Assembly: GCF_002941025.1 (NCBI RefSeq)
Contig: NZ_PTJS01000001.1
Span: 6,427,766 to 6,491,765 of the forward strand
Source: Streptomyces sp. QL37
GTDB lineage: Bacteria; Actinomycetota; Actinomycetes; Streptomycetales; Streptomycetaceae
DNA length: 64,000 nt
Reading direction: 5' to 3'
Positions 1 to 8,579 of this stretch are shown here, piece by piece (position 1 is the stretch's first letter; every line of letters begins with the position of its first letter). A model generated the notes under the pieces. That model saw nothing but the letters and a program-made list of their open reading frames with translations, did not search any database and was not told where the DNA came from. Position numbers and translations under genes: made by a program.

Positions 1-1
1 C

Positions 2-2344
2 CGGATCTCCGCGATCGTCGCCGAACCGCCGGAGCCGACCCTCGCCGTGTCCGTGGCCGTCGTCCTCGTGCTGTGCGGGGCCCTCTCCAAGTCGGCGATC
101 TGGCCGTTCAGCCTCTGGCTGCCGAACGCCATGGCCGCGCCCACCCCCGTCAGCGCCTATCTGCACGCCGCGGCCATGGTCAAGGCCGGCGTCTACCTGG
201 TGGCACGGCTCGCCCCCGCCCTCGCCGACGTACCCGTCTGGCGGCCGATCGTGCTGGTGCTGGGGGGAGCGACGATGCTCCTCGGAGGCTGGCGCGCCCT
301 GCGCCTGAACGACCTGAAGCTCGTCCTGGCCTACGGCACCGTCAGCCAGCTCGGCTTCCTCACGGTGCTCGCCGGGGCGGGGAACCGGAACGCCGCGCTC
401 GCCGCCGTCGCGATGATCCTGGCGCATGCCCTGTTCAAGGCCGCGCTGTTCCTCGTCACCGGCATCGTGGACCACGCGGCCGGCACCCGTGACCTGCGCA
501 GGCTCTCCGGCCTCGCCCGCACCATGCCGTACGTCTGCGCTGTCGCGGTCCTCGCCGCCGCCTCCATGGCGGCCGTACCGCCCCTCCTCGGATTCGCCGC
601 CAAGGAGGCCGCCTTCGACGCGCTGCTGCACGGTGACACCGCCGACCGCTGGGTGCTGGCCGCCACCGTCGTCGGCTCGGTGCTGACCGTCGCGTACACC
701 CTGCGCTTCGTCTGGGGAGCGTTCGCCCGTAAGCCGGGTGTCCCCGACACCCCCGCCCATCGCGTCGGCGCCGGACTCCTGGCTCCGACCGCCGTGCTGG
801 CCGTCGCCGGGCTGGTGCTCGGCCCCGGCGTCGGATGGACGGACCGCCTGTTCGCCGCGTACGCCGACGTCTTCCCCGCTCCCGCGCACCCCTACCACCT
901 CGCGCTCTGGCACGGCTTCGGGACGGTCCTGATGCTGTCCGCCCTGACCTGGGCCGGCGGAGCCGTGCTCTTCGCGCGGCGCGTGGCGGTCACCCGGGTC
1001 TCGCGGCGCGTCGCCTGGCCGACCGCGGACAGCGTCTTCGGGCACCTCCTGCTGGGCCTGGAACGCGTCGCCCTCCAGGTCACCGGCTTCGTCCAGCGAG
1101 GCTCGCTCTCCGGCTACCTGGCCATCACGCTGATGGTGATGCTCCTCGGCCAGCTGGCGGTCCTGGTCACGGACCGCCCCTGGGAAGGAGCGGTCGCCCC
1201 CCGGCTGTGGGACGCCCCGCTCCAGGGCGCGGTGGCCGTGCTCACCTGCGCGGCGGCCCTCTCCTGTCTGACCGTCAGCCGCCGGATGAAGGCCGTCGTC
1301 CTGGCCGGGCTGACCGGGTACGGCGCGGCGCTGCTCTTCGTCGTGCAGGGCGCGCCCGACCTGGCACTCACCCAGTTCTGCGTCGAGACCGTGTCGATGA
1401 TCGTGTTCGTGCTGGTGCTGCGCCGGATGCCGGTGCGCTTCGAGGAGTCGATCGGCACATGGCGGCGGGCGGTACGGATCCCCGTGGCGCTGGCCGCGGC
1501 GGCGACGGTCGGCGTGGCCGTCTGGGTGGCGGGAGCCGCCCGGGTCGCCGAGCCGGCGGGCGCGGCGATGGTCGAGGAGGTCGCCCATCACGGACTCAAG
1601 GACGTGGTGGCCACCATCCTGGTCGACCTGAGGGCCTGGGACACGATGGGGGAGTCCGCCGTCCTCGCTGCGGCGGCGATCGGGGTGACCAGCCTCATCT
1701 ATCTGCACCGCCGCGGCGAAGCCCCGATGCAGAGGGAGGAGCTGCGGGGGGAGACCGCCTGGTCCCTGTCGGGCCGACGGCTGACCGGACTGCCCCAGGG
1801 CGACGACACGGCGCCCGAACGCAGCTGGCTGGCAGCCGGTTCGACCCTCGCGCCCGAGCACCGATCCGTCGTCTTCGAGGTGGTGGCCCGGCTGCTCTTC
1901 CATCCCATTCTGGTGCTCTCCCTCTATCTGCTGTTCTGCGCGGAGAACATGCCGGGCGGCGGCTTCGTCGCCGGGCTCGTGGCGGGCCTCGCCCTCATCA
2001 CCCGCTATCTGGCGGGCGGCAGGTTCGAACTGGCGGAGGCCGCGCCCCTCCAGCCCGGACTCTTCACCGGACTCGGACTGTTCGTGTCCACCGGGGTCGC
2101 CCTGGGCGGCCTCGCGGAGGGGACGGTGCTGCACGCCTGGACCCATTACGGGCATCTGCCGGTGTTCGGCGACTACCACCTGAGCACATCGGTCCTCTTC
2201 GACTTCGGCGTCTATCTGCTGGTGCTCGGCGTGGTCCTGGACATCGTGAGGGCGCTGGGCGCCAAGGTCGACCGGCAGATCGAAAGGGCGGCGGGCGCGC
2301 TGACCACCGCGACGGAGACCGGGACGGGGGAGACCGAGCGATGA
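2..2344 (+). CDS. mrpA: Na+/H+ antiporter subunit A, fused to subunit B domain (5' partial)
   Basis: Large membrane subunit of the Mrp/Mnh multisubunit cation/proton antiporter in the cytoplasmic membrane. The reading frame is open from base 2, so the N-terminus lies outside the window. The visible part is almost all hydrophobic helices of the proton-translocating NuoL/ND5 type. It is followed by the MrpA-specific tail (around nt 1290-1440, with GAPDLALTQF). From about nt 1860 there is an MnhB-like domain containing the motif ENMPGGGF, so A and B are fused as in many actinobacteria. The stop overlaps the next start (ATGA). The gene order A/B-C-D-E-F-G that follows makes the assignment firm. 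Confidence 0.93.
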   Translation, partial: RISAIVAEPPEPTLAVSVAVVLVLCGALSKSAIWPFSLWLPNAMAAPTPVSAYLHAAAMVKAGVYLVARLAPALADVPVWRPIVLVLGGATMLLGGWRALRLNDLKLVLAYGTVSQLGFLTVLAGAGNRNAALAAVAMILAHALFKAALFLVTGIVDHAAGTRDLRRLSGLARTMPYVCAVAVLAAASMAAVPPLLGFAAKEAAFDALLHGDTADRWVLAATVVGSVLTVAYTLRFVWGAFARKPGVPDTPAHRVGAGLLAPTAVLAVAGLVLGPGVGWTDRLFAAYADVFPAPAHPYHLALWHGFGTVLMLSALTWAGGAVLFARRVAVTRVSRRVAWPTADSVFGHLLLGLERVALQVTGFVQRGSLSGYLAITLMVMLLGQLAVLVTDRPWEGAVAPRLWDAPLQGAVAVLTCAAALSCLTVSRRMKAVVLAGLTGYGAALLFVVQGAPDLALTQFCVETVSMIVFVLVLRRMPVRFEESIGTWRRAVRIPVALAAAATVGVAVWVAGAARVAEPAGAAMVEEVAHHGLKDVVATILVDLRAWDTMGESAVLAAAAIGVTSLIYLHRRGEAPMQREELRGETAWSLSGRRLTGLPQGDDTAPERSWLAAGSTLAPEHRSVVFEVVARLLFHPILVLSLYLLFCAENMPGGGFVAGLVAGLALITRYLAGGRFELAEAAPLQPGLFTGLGLFVSTGVALGGLAEGTVLHAWTHYGHLPVFGDYHLSTSVLFDFGVYLLVLGVVLDIVRALGAKVDRQIERAAGALTTATETGTGETER

Positions 2345-2934
2345 CCATGAGTGCCTCACTCCTCGCCACCGCCGTCGTGCTCTGCGCGGTCGGCGGGATC
2401 CTCATGCTCACCCGGCCGCTCACCCGCATCCTGCTCGGCGCGGTGATCACGGGCAACGGCATCAACCTGCTGGTCCTCTCGGCCACCGGCTCGGCAGGCG
2501 CGGCGCCCCTGCTCTACGGCGTGCCGCTGCGGCGGATCACCGACCCGCTGCCCCAGGCCATCGCCCTCACCGCCATCGTCATCACGCTCGCCACCACGGC
2601 CTTCCTGCTCGCCATGGCCTATCGCAGCTACCAGCTCACCGGCACCGACGAGGTCCACGACGACCTGGAGGACCGGCGCGTCTTCCTGCGCGCCGAGGTG
2701 CTGGGGGAGCGGGCCGAACTCCGTGAGGAGTACCGCGCGGGGCCGCGCCCCACGCGGCAGGAGCGTGCGCGCTACCGCGAGGAACACCGCAGGCTGCGGG
2801 CCCGGCTCCGCGCGGACCGCGCCCTGCAGGCCCGGGGCCGCGACGCCGGCGGAGACCTGTGGCACGACGTGCTGGGAGCCGATCCGGAGGACTACGTGAA
2901 GGACAAGGACGACGACCGAGGAGCCGCCGGATGA
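2341..2934 (+). CDS. mrpC: Na+/H+ antiporter subunit C with charged C-terminal extension
   Basis: NuoK-like small subunit of the Mrp antiporter, 197 aa. The ATG at 2341 overlaps the stop of the A/B subunit. Three hydrophobic helices occupy about residues 5-100, with the family motif GNGINLLVL near residues 39-47 and a PLPQAIALTAIVI stretch near residue 70. Residues from about 110 to the end form a very polar Arg/Glu/Asp-rich tail that the usual 110-115 aa MnhC lacks. It is probably a cytoplasmic helical extension. It ends in an acidic and lysine-rich segment and overlaps the next gene by four bases. Confidence 0.92.
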   Translation: MTMSASLLATAVVLCAVGGILMLTRPLTRILLGAVITGNGINLLVLSATGSAGAAPLLYGVPLRRITDPLPQAIALTAIVITLATTAFLLAMAYRSYQLTGTDEVHDDLEDRRVFLRAEVLGERAELREEYRAGPRPTRQERARYREEHRRLRARLRADRALQARGRDAGGDLWHDVLGADPEDYVKDKDDDRGAAG

Positions 2935-4580
2935 ACGCGCTCGTCCCGCTGCCCGTCCTGCTGCCGCTCTGCGCCACCGGGGTGAGCCTCGCCTTCGGCA
3001 CCAGGCTCGCGCGCTTCCAGCGCTTCATCAGCGTGGCCGTCCTGACCGCCGTCCTCGCTCTCTCGGTGGTGCTGATGATCGCCGCCGACCGGCAGGGGCC
3101 CCTCTCCGTCCATCTCGGCGACTTCGCGCCGCCGCTCGGCATCACGCTCGTAGCCGACCGGCTGTCCGGGCTGATGCTGACCGTCTCCTCGGCGGTCACC
3201 CTCTCCGTCCTGGTCTACTCGCTCGGCCAGGGCATGGCGGACCGGGACAAGGAGACGCCGGTCGCCGTCTTCCACCCCGCCTATCTCATCCTGGTCTCCG
3301 GGGTCTCCCTCACCTTCGTCGCCGGCGACCTCGTCAACCTCTACGTCGGCTTCGAGATCATGCTGGTCGCCAGCTTCGTCCTGCTCACGCTCGGCGGCAC
3401 CGGCCCCCGGATCCGGGCCGGCTCCACCTACGTGATCATCTCCCTGTTCTCCTCGATGCTGTTCCTCACGGCGATCGCCATGACCTACGCCGCCGCCGGC
3501 ACGGCCAACCTGGCCCAGCTGGCGGTCCGGCTGCCCGAACTCCCCCTCGGTGTACAGACCCTGGTCCAGGCCATGCTGCTCACCGTCTTCGCCATCAAGG
3601 CCGCGGTCTTCCCCCTCGCCGCCTGGCTCCCCGACTCCTACCCGACGGCGCCCGCTCCCGTCACCGCCGTCTTCGCGGGTCTGCTGACGAAGGTCGGCAT
3701 CTACTGCATGCTGCGGACCGAGACCCTGCTCTTCCCCGGCAACCGACTCGGCGATCTGATCATGGCCGTCGCCCTCGTCTCGATGCTCGTTGGCATTCTC
3801 GGGGCGGTCGCCCAGACCGACCTGAAGCGGCTGTTCTCCTTCACCCTCATCAGCCACATCGGTTACATGGTCTTCGGTATCGGCCTCGCCACCCGTGAGG
3901 CGTACGGCGGTGCGATCTTCTACGTCGCCCACCACATCACCGTCCAGACCACCCTCTTCCTCGTGGCGGGACTCATCGAACGCCGGGGCGGGACGAACGA
4001 ACTCACCCGGCTCGGCGGACTGGCCCGATCGGCTCCGCTGCTCGCGGTCCTCTTCTTCGTCCCCGCGATGAACTTCGCGGGGATCCCGCCCTTCTCCGGT
4101 TTCATCGGCAAGCTCGGACTCATGCGGGCCGGGGTCTCCGACGGCAGCGTCTGGGCCTGGATCCTCGTCGCGGGCTCGACCGTGACGAGCCTGCTCACCC
4201 TGTACGTGATGGCCAAGATCTGGAACCTGGCCTTCTGGCGTACCGAGCCACCGGGCCAGGCCGCCTACGGCACCGTCCTGGAGACCGCAGACGACAGCGA
4301 CGACGAGGACACCGACACCGGGCCCGACCGCATCCCCGGCACGGGCGACGAAGGAGTGGGGCCGCCCCCGGCCGGCCAGACCCTGGCCGCGACCCTTCAG
4401 GGGAGGGCCGTCACCACCACGATCCGCCCGCCCAGGGCCATGACGGCGGCCACCGCGGGAGCCGTCCTGCTCGGTCTCGCCTTCACCGTGCTGGCGGGCC
4501 CGCTGGCCGCGTTCACCGACCGTTCGGCAGCCGAACTCATCGTGCGCCGCCCCTATGTGGAGGAGGTGCTCGGCCGGTGA
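2931..4580 (+). CDS. mrpD: Na+/H+ antiporter subunit D
   Basis: 549-aa NuoM/N-like proton-translocating subunit of the Mrp complex. ATG at 2931, four-base overlap with mrpC. It has the typical run of about 14 membrane helices. The conserved features are a glutamate in the helix around GFEIMLVASF, a lysine in FAIKAAVFPLAAWLPDSYP, and a later lysine in DLKRLFSFTLISHIGY. Between the last two helices (about nt 4260-4420) there is a long acidic linker rich in Asp, Glu, Gly and Pro, which is not part of the minimal family fold. The gene runs directly into mrpE. Confidence 0.94.
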   Translation: MNALVPLPVLLPLCATGVSLAFGTRLARFQRFISVAVLTAVLALSVVLMIAADRQGPLSVHLGDFAPPLGITLVADRLSGLMLTVSSAVTLSVLVYSLGQGMADRDKETPVAVFHPAYLILVSGVSLTFVAGDLVNLYVGFEIMLVASFVLLTLGGTGPRIRAGSTYVIISLFSSMLFLTAIAMTYAAAGTANLAQLAVRLPELPLGVQTLVQAMLLTVFAIKAAVFPLAAWLPDSYPTAPAPVTAVFAGLLTKVGIYCMLRTETLLFPGNRLGDLIMAVALVSMLVGILGAVAQTDLKRLFSFTLISHIGYMVFGIGLATREAYGGAIFYVAHHITVQTTLFLVAGLIERRGGTNELTRLGGLARSAPLLAVLFFVPAMNFAGIPPFSGFIGKLGLMRAGVSDGSVWAWILVAGSTVTSLLTLYVMAKIWNLAFWRTEPPGQAAYGTVLETADDSDDEDTDTGPDRIPGTGDEGVGPPPAGQTLAATLQGRAVTTTIRPPRAMTAATAGAVLLGLAFTVLAGPLAAFTDRSAAELIVRRPYVEEVLGR

Positions 4581-5209
4581 GGCGCCTGATCACCCTGTCG
4601 TACCGCAACCCCGATCTCCCGCCGTACAGCGTCGAATTCGCCGGCCGCCGACGCCGCGTGCTCGACCTTCCGCTGATCTCCTGGCTCACTCTGATCTGGG
4701 TCATGCTGTGGTCCACCCTGACCTGGGCCAACGTCGTCACCGGCGTGGTCGTCGCGGTGGCCGTCTGCCTGGCGTTTCCGCTGCCGCAGGTCGATCTGGG
4801 GCTGCGCCTGCACCCCTGGGGCATCCTGCGGCTCGCCGGCTATCTGCTCTACGACATGTACACCTCGGGGGTGAAGGTCACCCGGCAGATCTTCGTCGGC
4901 CGCCCGCACCGGCCCGCCGTCATCGGCGTACCGCTGCGGTGCCGCAGCGACCTGATGCTCGCCGCGACAGCCGTCTCCGTGTCCAACGTGCCGGGCGGCT
5001 CCGTCGTGGAGGTGCGCAGGGCCACCGCCACGCTCTTCATGCATGTGCTGGACGCGGACAGACCTGAGGAGCTGGAGGCGGCCCGGCGCTCGGTCTGGAA
5101 GCTGGAGGAACTGACCGTCCGGGCCTTCGGTACCCCTGACGAGATCGCCCGGGTCTCCGGGCCACCACCACCGGTCGCCGGGTCCGACGACGGAGAGGAG
5201 GGACCGTGA
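4577..5209 (+). CDS. mrpE: Na+/H+ antiporter subunit E
   Basis: 210-aa MnhE-family subunit. It starts at the GTG at 4577, which overlaps the mrpD stop. Two hydrophobic helices near residues 30-75 precede a soluble domain. The conserved NVPGGSVVEV-like strand and the LDAD turn (residues 135-165) match the family. The C-terminal 40 residues are polar and somewhat longer than in Bacillus MnhE. A four-base GTGA overlap with mrpF indicates translational coupling. Confidence 0.9.
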   Translation: MRRLITLSYRNPDLPPYSVEFAGRRRRVLDLPLISWLTLIWVMLWSTLTWANVVTGVVVAVAVCLAFPLPQVDLGLRLHPWGILRLAGYLLYDMYTSGVKVTRQIFVGRPHRPAVIGVPLRCRSDLMLAATAVSVSNVPGGSVVEVRRATATLFMHVLDADRPEELEAARRSVWKLEELTVRAFGTPDEIARVSGPPPPVAGSDDGEEGP

Positions 5210-5529
5210 GCGGCCCTGAGACGGTCGACCGCGTGCTGATGACCGCCGCCGTCGTGTTCGTGGTCGTGGCGGGCGCGCTGCTGCTCTTCCGGATCAGCCG
5301 CGGGCCCTCCATGCTCGACCGGGCCATCGGGCTCGACGTCTTCGCCGCGGTGATCATCGCGGGTCTGGGCGCCAAGTCCGCCTTCGCCCGGGACCCGTTC
5401 TACTTCCCGATCATGCTGGTGCTCGCGTTCCTCGGCTTCACCGGGTCGGTGGGCATCGCCCGCTTCATCGCCGTACGTGACAAGCCGCTGTCGCGACGAA
5501 AGGCCGACGGGAAGGAGGGGCAGCGGTGA
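5206..5529 (+). CDS. mrpF: Na+/H+ antiporter subunit F
   Basis: 107-aa small membrane subunit of the Mrp complex. GTG start at 5206 within a GTGA overlap. Three predicted helices. The diagnostic motif RGPSMLDRAIGLDV lies between helices 1 and 2. The short C-terminal tail is basic. Position between E and G confirms the identity. Confidence 0.92.
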   Translation: MSGPETVDRVLMTAAVVFVVVAGALLLFRISRGPSMLDRAIGLDVFAAVIIAGLGAKSAFARDPFYFPIMLVLAFLGFTGSVGIARFIAVRDKPLSRRKADGKEGQR

Positions 5530-5936
5530 ATGTCTGGCTCCAGATCACGGACACGGCCGGCGCGGTACTCGTCTTCCTGGGGGCGGCGATCTGTCTCCTC
5601 GGCGTCGTCGGCATGATCAAGCTGCCCGACGTCCTCTCGCGCAGCCACGCGGCGACCAAGCCGCAGACCCTCGGGCTGCTGCTGGTGCTGGCGGGGGTCG
5701 CGCTGAGGCTGCGCAGCGGGATGGACCTGGCGACGCTCGCCCTCATCGGCTTCTTCCAGCTCATGACGGGTCCGGTGGCCGCCCACCTGGTGGCCCGGTC
5801 GGCGTACCGGACGGGGCAGATCGAGCGCGGCGAGCTCCTCTTCGACGACCTGGACGCACAGCTCACCGAGCCGGGTGCGGACCCCGGTGGCGGGCAGGAA
5901 TCCGGCGGGGGATCGGAGCGCGGCCAGGGGAGTTGA
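5526..5936 (+). CDS. mrpG: Na+/H+ antiporter subunit G
   Basis: 136-aa MnhG/PhaG subunit, last gene of the antiporter operon. GTG at 5526 overlaps the mrpF stop. Three helices, with the family signature GMIKLPDVLSRSHAATKPQT in the loop after helix 1. The C-terminal 35 residues are acidic and glycine-rich. The 94 bases to the next ATG hold no strong hairpin, so readthrough into the following gene cannot be excluded. Confidence 0.92.
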   Translation: MNVWLQITDTAGAVLVFLGAAICLLGVVGMIKLPDVLSRSHAATKPQTLGLLLVLAGVALRLRSGMDLATLALIGFFQLMTGPVAAHLVARSAYRTGQIERGELLFDDLDAQLTEPGADPGGGQESGGGSERGQGS

Positions 5937-6030
5937 GCGGCCCGGGTCCCGCTACGTCTGCGTATCTCCACGCCCCGCACAGGATTTCTGCGATGATGCG
6001 CCGGGAATACACCGGGCGCTGGGGGGGCGT

Positions 6031-6762
6031 ATGGGAAGCACGGGTACGGTGCTGCGCGAATTGCGTGGCGCGCAGAAGTCGTCCAAGGGCGTCTCGCTCT
6101 ACTCGCGGTACGTGAACCGGCCGGCCGGGCGTCTGCTCGCCGCCGGTGCCTTCCGCGTGGGACTGGCACCCAATCAGGTCACGTCGGTCAGCGCCTTGTT
6201 CACCTTCGCGGCGATCGCCGCCGTGGCTCTCCTGGAGCCGTCCTGGTGGCTCGGGGTGGCTGTCTACGCCGGGCTGGCGGTCGGCTTCGCCTTCGACTCG
6301 GCCGACGGGCAGCTCGCGCGGCTGACCGGGCGGGGCGGGCCCGACGGCGAGTGGCTCGACCATGTCGTGGACTGCGCGAAGATGATCCTCGTCCACAGCG
6401 CCGTACTGATCGCCTTCCACCGCTTCGGCTCCCTGCCGGGCGACGGCTGGCTCCTGCTGCCGCTCGGTTTCCTCTTCGTCGCCGTGCTCACCTTCTGCGC
6501 GGGACTGCTGCGCGAACAGCTCGGCAAGGCGGCGGCCCGCGCCGCGCCGGCCCCGGCGGGCCCCGTGGCGCCGGTGTCCCGGGTGCGGGCGGTGGCGCTG
6601 CTGCCCGCGGACTACGGGGTCTTCTGCCTGGTCTTCCTGCTGCTCGGCGCACCCGGGGCGTTCCGCGCCGGGTACGCCGCGCTCGCGGCCGTGCACGCCG
6701 TGTTCCTCGTGGCGTTCCTGGTCAAGTGGTTCAGGGAGCTGAAAGCGCTCCGGGACGGCTGA
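6031..6762 (+). CDS. CDP-alcohol phosphatidyltransferase family protein
   Basis: 243-aa integral membrane enzyme that should transfer a phospho-alcohol from, or a phosphatidyl group on, a CDP-linked donor. The full catalytic signature D-x2-DG-x2-AR-x8-G-x3-D-x3-D is present at residues 89-114, in a protein with about six helices. The ATG at 6031 was chosen because a run of seven G bases lies just upstream and the family fold begins soon after; upstream in-frame codons overlap mrpG. The 3' end overlaps the converging cytidylyltransferase gene by 32 bases. The two genes may act in one pathway, one making a CDP-alcohol and the other using it. The substrate cannot be told from sequence. Confidence 0.87.
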   Translation: MGSTGTVLRELRGAQKSSKGVSLYSRYVNRPAGRLLAAGAFRVGLAPNQVTSVSALFTFAAIAAVALLEPSWWLGVAVYAGLAVGFAFDSADGQLARLTGRGGPDGEWLDHVVDCAKMILVHSAVLIAFHRFGSLPGDGWLLLPLGFLFVAVLTFCAGLLREQLGKAAARAAPAPAGPVAPVSRVRAVALLPADYGVFCLVFLLLGAPGAFRAGYAALAAVHAVFLVAFLVKWFRELKALRDG

Positions 6763-7180
6763 CGAGCACGTCGAGTGCCTTGCGCAGCTGGGTGCTGGAC
6801 GTGTGCACCGTGTACGGGAAGTAGACGACCTCCACCCCGACCTCGGCGAAGTCCCGCTCCAGGCGTTCGCCCTTCTCCGTACCCCGCCAGTCGTCACCCT
6901 TGAAGATGACGTCGAAGCGGACCTGCTGCCAGGTCTCGACCTTGTCCGGAACGGTCTCCACGAAGGCCGCGTCCACGTAACGCACGCTGCGTACGATCTC
7001 CAGCCGCTCGGGCAGCGGGATCACCGGTCTGTGGCCCTTGGCCAGCTCGGCCATCTCGTCGGAGACGACTCCGGCCACCAGGTAGTCGCACTGGCTGCGG
7101 GCGTGCCGCAGGATATTGAGGTGGCCGACGTGGAACAGGTCGTACACCCCCGGCGCGTAACCGACTCTGTGCTGCACCAT
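6731..7180 (-). CDS. Glycerol-3-phosphate cytidylyltransferase-like nucleotidyltransferase
   Basis: 149-aa small nucleotidyltransferase of the cytidylyltransferase superfamily. It has the nucleotide-binding HxGH motif (FHVGHL, about residues 14-19). A GVYDLFH lead-in and a FKGDDWRGTEKG segment follow, as in TagD/GCT-type enzymes. The usual C-terminal R-T-x-G-I-S-T-T signature is altered here to T-V-H-T-S-S-T-Q. The ATG at 7180 follows a GGGGGGAGAG ribosome-binding site; an upstream in-frame extension has none. It probably makes CDP-glycerol or another CDP-polyol for the surface-polymer locus. The 3' end overlaps the facing CDP-alcohol transferase gene by 32 bases. Confidence 0.85.
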   Translation of the reverse strand: MVQHRVGYAPGVYDLFHVGHLNILRHARSQCDYLVAGVVSDEMAELAKGHRPVIPLPERLEIVRSVRYVDAAFVETVPDKVETWQQVRFDVIFKGDDWRGTEKGERLERDFAEVGVEVVYFPYTVHTSSTQLRKALDVLVSRPGALSAP

Positions 7181-7298
7181 CCGTTCTCTCCCCCCACGGT
7201 GGAACTGGTTCAACGACCTTACTGTGAAGAACACTTGTGCATCCCGTGAACGGATAAGCTCGGAGGAGAGGCCGTTCCGGGGGGAAGGCGATCATCCG

Positions 7299-8579
7299 TT
7301 GTCCGCAGCTGAGCATCTGAGACGACCGTTCGAGAACCGCAGACTTCTCGTGGTCTCCACCAACTACGCACCCGAGCTGACGGGCATCGGCCCGTACGCC
7401 ACCCAGCTCGCCGAGCACTGGGCGGCGTCGGGGGCCAGGACGGAGGTCCTGGCCGGCATGCCGCACTACCCCGCCTGGCGCGTGGACGAGAGGTACCGGG
7501 GCGTATGGCGCAGGGAGGAGAGCCGTGAGGGCGTGCGGATACACCGGCGACGCCATTACGTGCCGGCCCGTCAGACCGCCCTGCGTCGCGGCGCGTTCGA
7601 GGCGAGCGTGCTCGCCCACGGGATCCTCGCCCCGCCTCCCGGCCGATTCGACGCGGTGGTCTCGCAGATGCCCAGCCTCGCGGGCGGCGTGCTCGGCGCC
7701 CGGCTCGCGCGCCGCCACCGCGTCCCCCACATACCCGTCGTCCAGGACCTGATGGGCGCCGCCGCCGCGCAGAGCGGCATCCGCGGGGGAGGCAGGGCGG
7801 CGGACGTCGCCGCGAAGGCCGAGCGTCACGCGCTGCGCGGCGCGGCCCTCGTCGGTGTCATCCACGAAAGCTTCGTGGCGGGGGTGACCGCCCTCGGTGT
7901 GGACCCCGGACGCATCCGGGTGGTACCCAACTGGACGCATGTGCAAAGGCCTTCGGCGGACCGGGCCGCGACCCGGGCCCGTCTGGGCTGGCACGGCTCC
8001 ACCCCCGTACTGCTGCACTCCGGGAACATGGGCCTCAAGCAGGGGCTCGACGTCCTGGTCGGCCTGGCGCGGCTGGCCCCGGACATCAGGGTCGTCCTGA
8101 TGGGCGACGGCAACCAGCGCGACGGACTGCGCGAGCTGGCGGCCGGACTGCCCAACCTCGACTTCCTGCCGCCCGCGGACGCGGACGACTTCACCGACGT
8201 GCTCGCCGCGGCGGATGTGCTCGCGGTGACCCAGCGGGCCTCCGTGCTCGACATGAGCGTGCCGTCCAAGCTCACCTCGTACTTCGTCTCCGGACGCCCC
8301 GTCGTCGCCTCCGTGGCCGACGAGGGCGGTACGGCGGACGAGGTGCGCCGCTCGGGCGCCGGTGTCCTCGTGGCACCCGAGGATCCGGCCGCGCTCCTCG
8401 GCGCCGTACGCCGGCTGGCCGCGGACCCGGTGACGGCCGACGCGCTGGGAGCGCACGGCCCTGGGTACGTCGCACAGCACCTGAGCAGGGAGGCGGGCCT
8501 CGCCCGCTTCGACGCCCTGCTCACCGAAGCGCTCGGGGACGCGCGAGCAGGGGACACACGAGGGGGAGCACTCCGATGA
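7299..8579 (+). CDS. WcaI-like glycosyltransferase, family 4
   Basis: GT-B glycosyltransferase resembling WcaI of colanic acid synthesis. The N-terminal domain opens with STNYAPELTGIGPY and contains GMPHYPAW. The C-terminal Rossmann half has a nucleotide-sugar binding region (about nt 8000-8450). I prefer the TTG at 7299 (426 aa), which follows a GGGGGGAAGG ribosome-binding site. The frame is open to a GTG at 7224, but that has no ribosome-binding site and precedes a possible -10 (TAAGCT, 7255-7260). The gene lies divergent from the cytidylyltransferase and overlaps the next gene by four bases. It probably adds a sugar to the lipid-linked repeat unit at the membrane. Its acceptor is unknown. 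Confidence 0.85.
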   Translation: MSAAEHLRRPFENRRLLVVSTNYAPELTGIGPYATQLAEHWAASGARTEVLAGMPHYPAWRVDERYRGVWRREESREGVRIHRRRHYVPARQTALRRGAFEASVLAHGILAPPPGRFDAVVSQMPSLAGGVLGARLARRHRVPHIPVVQDLMGAAAAQSGIRGGGRAADVAAKAERHALRGAALVGVIHESFVAGVTALGVDPGRIRVVPNWTHVQRPSADRAATRARLGWHGSTPVLLHSGNMGLKQGLDVLVGLARLAPDIRVVLMGDGNQRDGLRELAAGLPNLDFLPPADADDFTDVLAAADVLAVTQRASVLDMSVPSKLTSYFVSGRPVVASVADEGGTADEVRRSGAGVLVAPEDPAALLGAVRRLAADPVTADALGAHGPGYVAQHLSREAGLARFDALLTEALGDARAGDTRGGALR

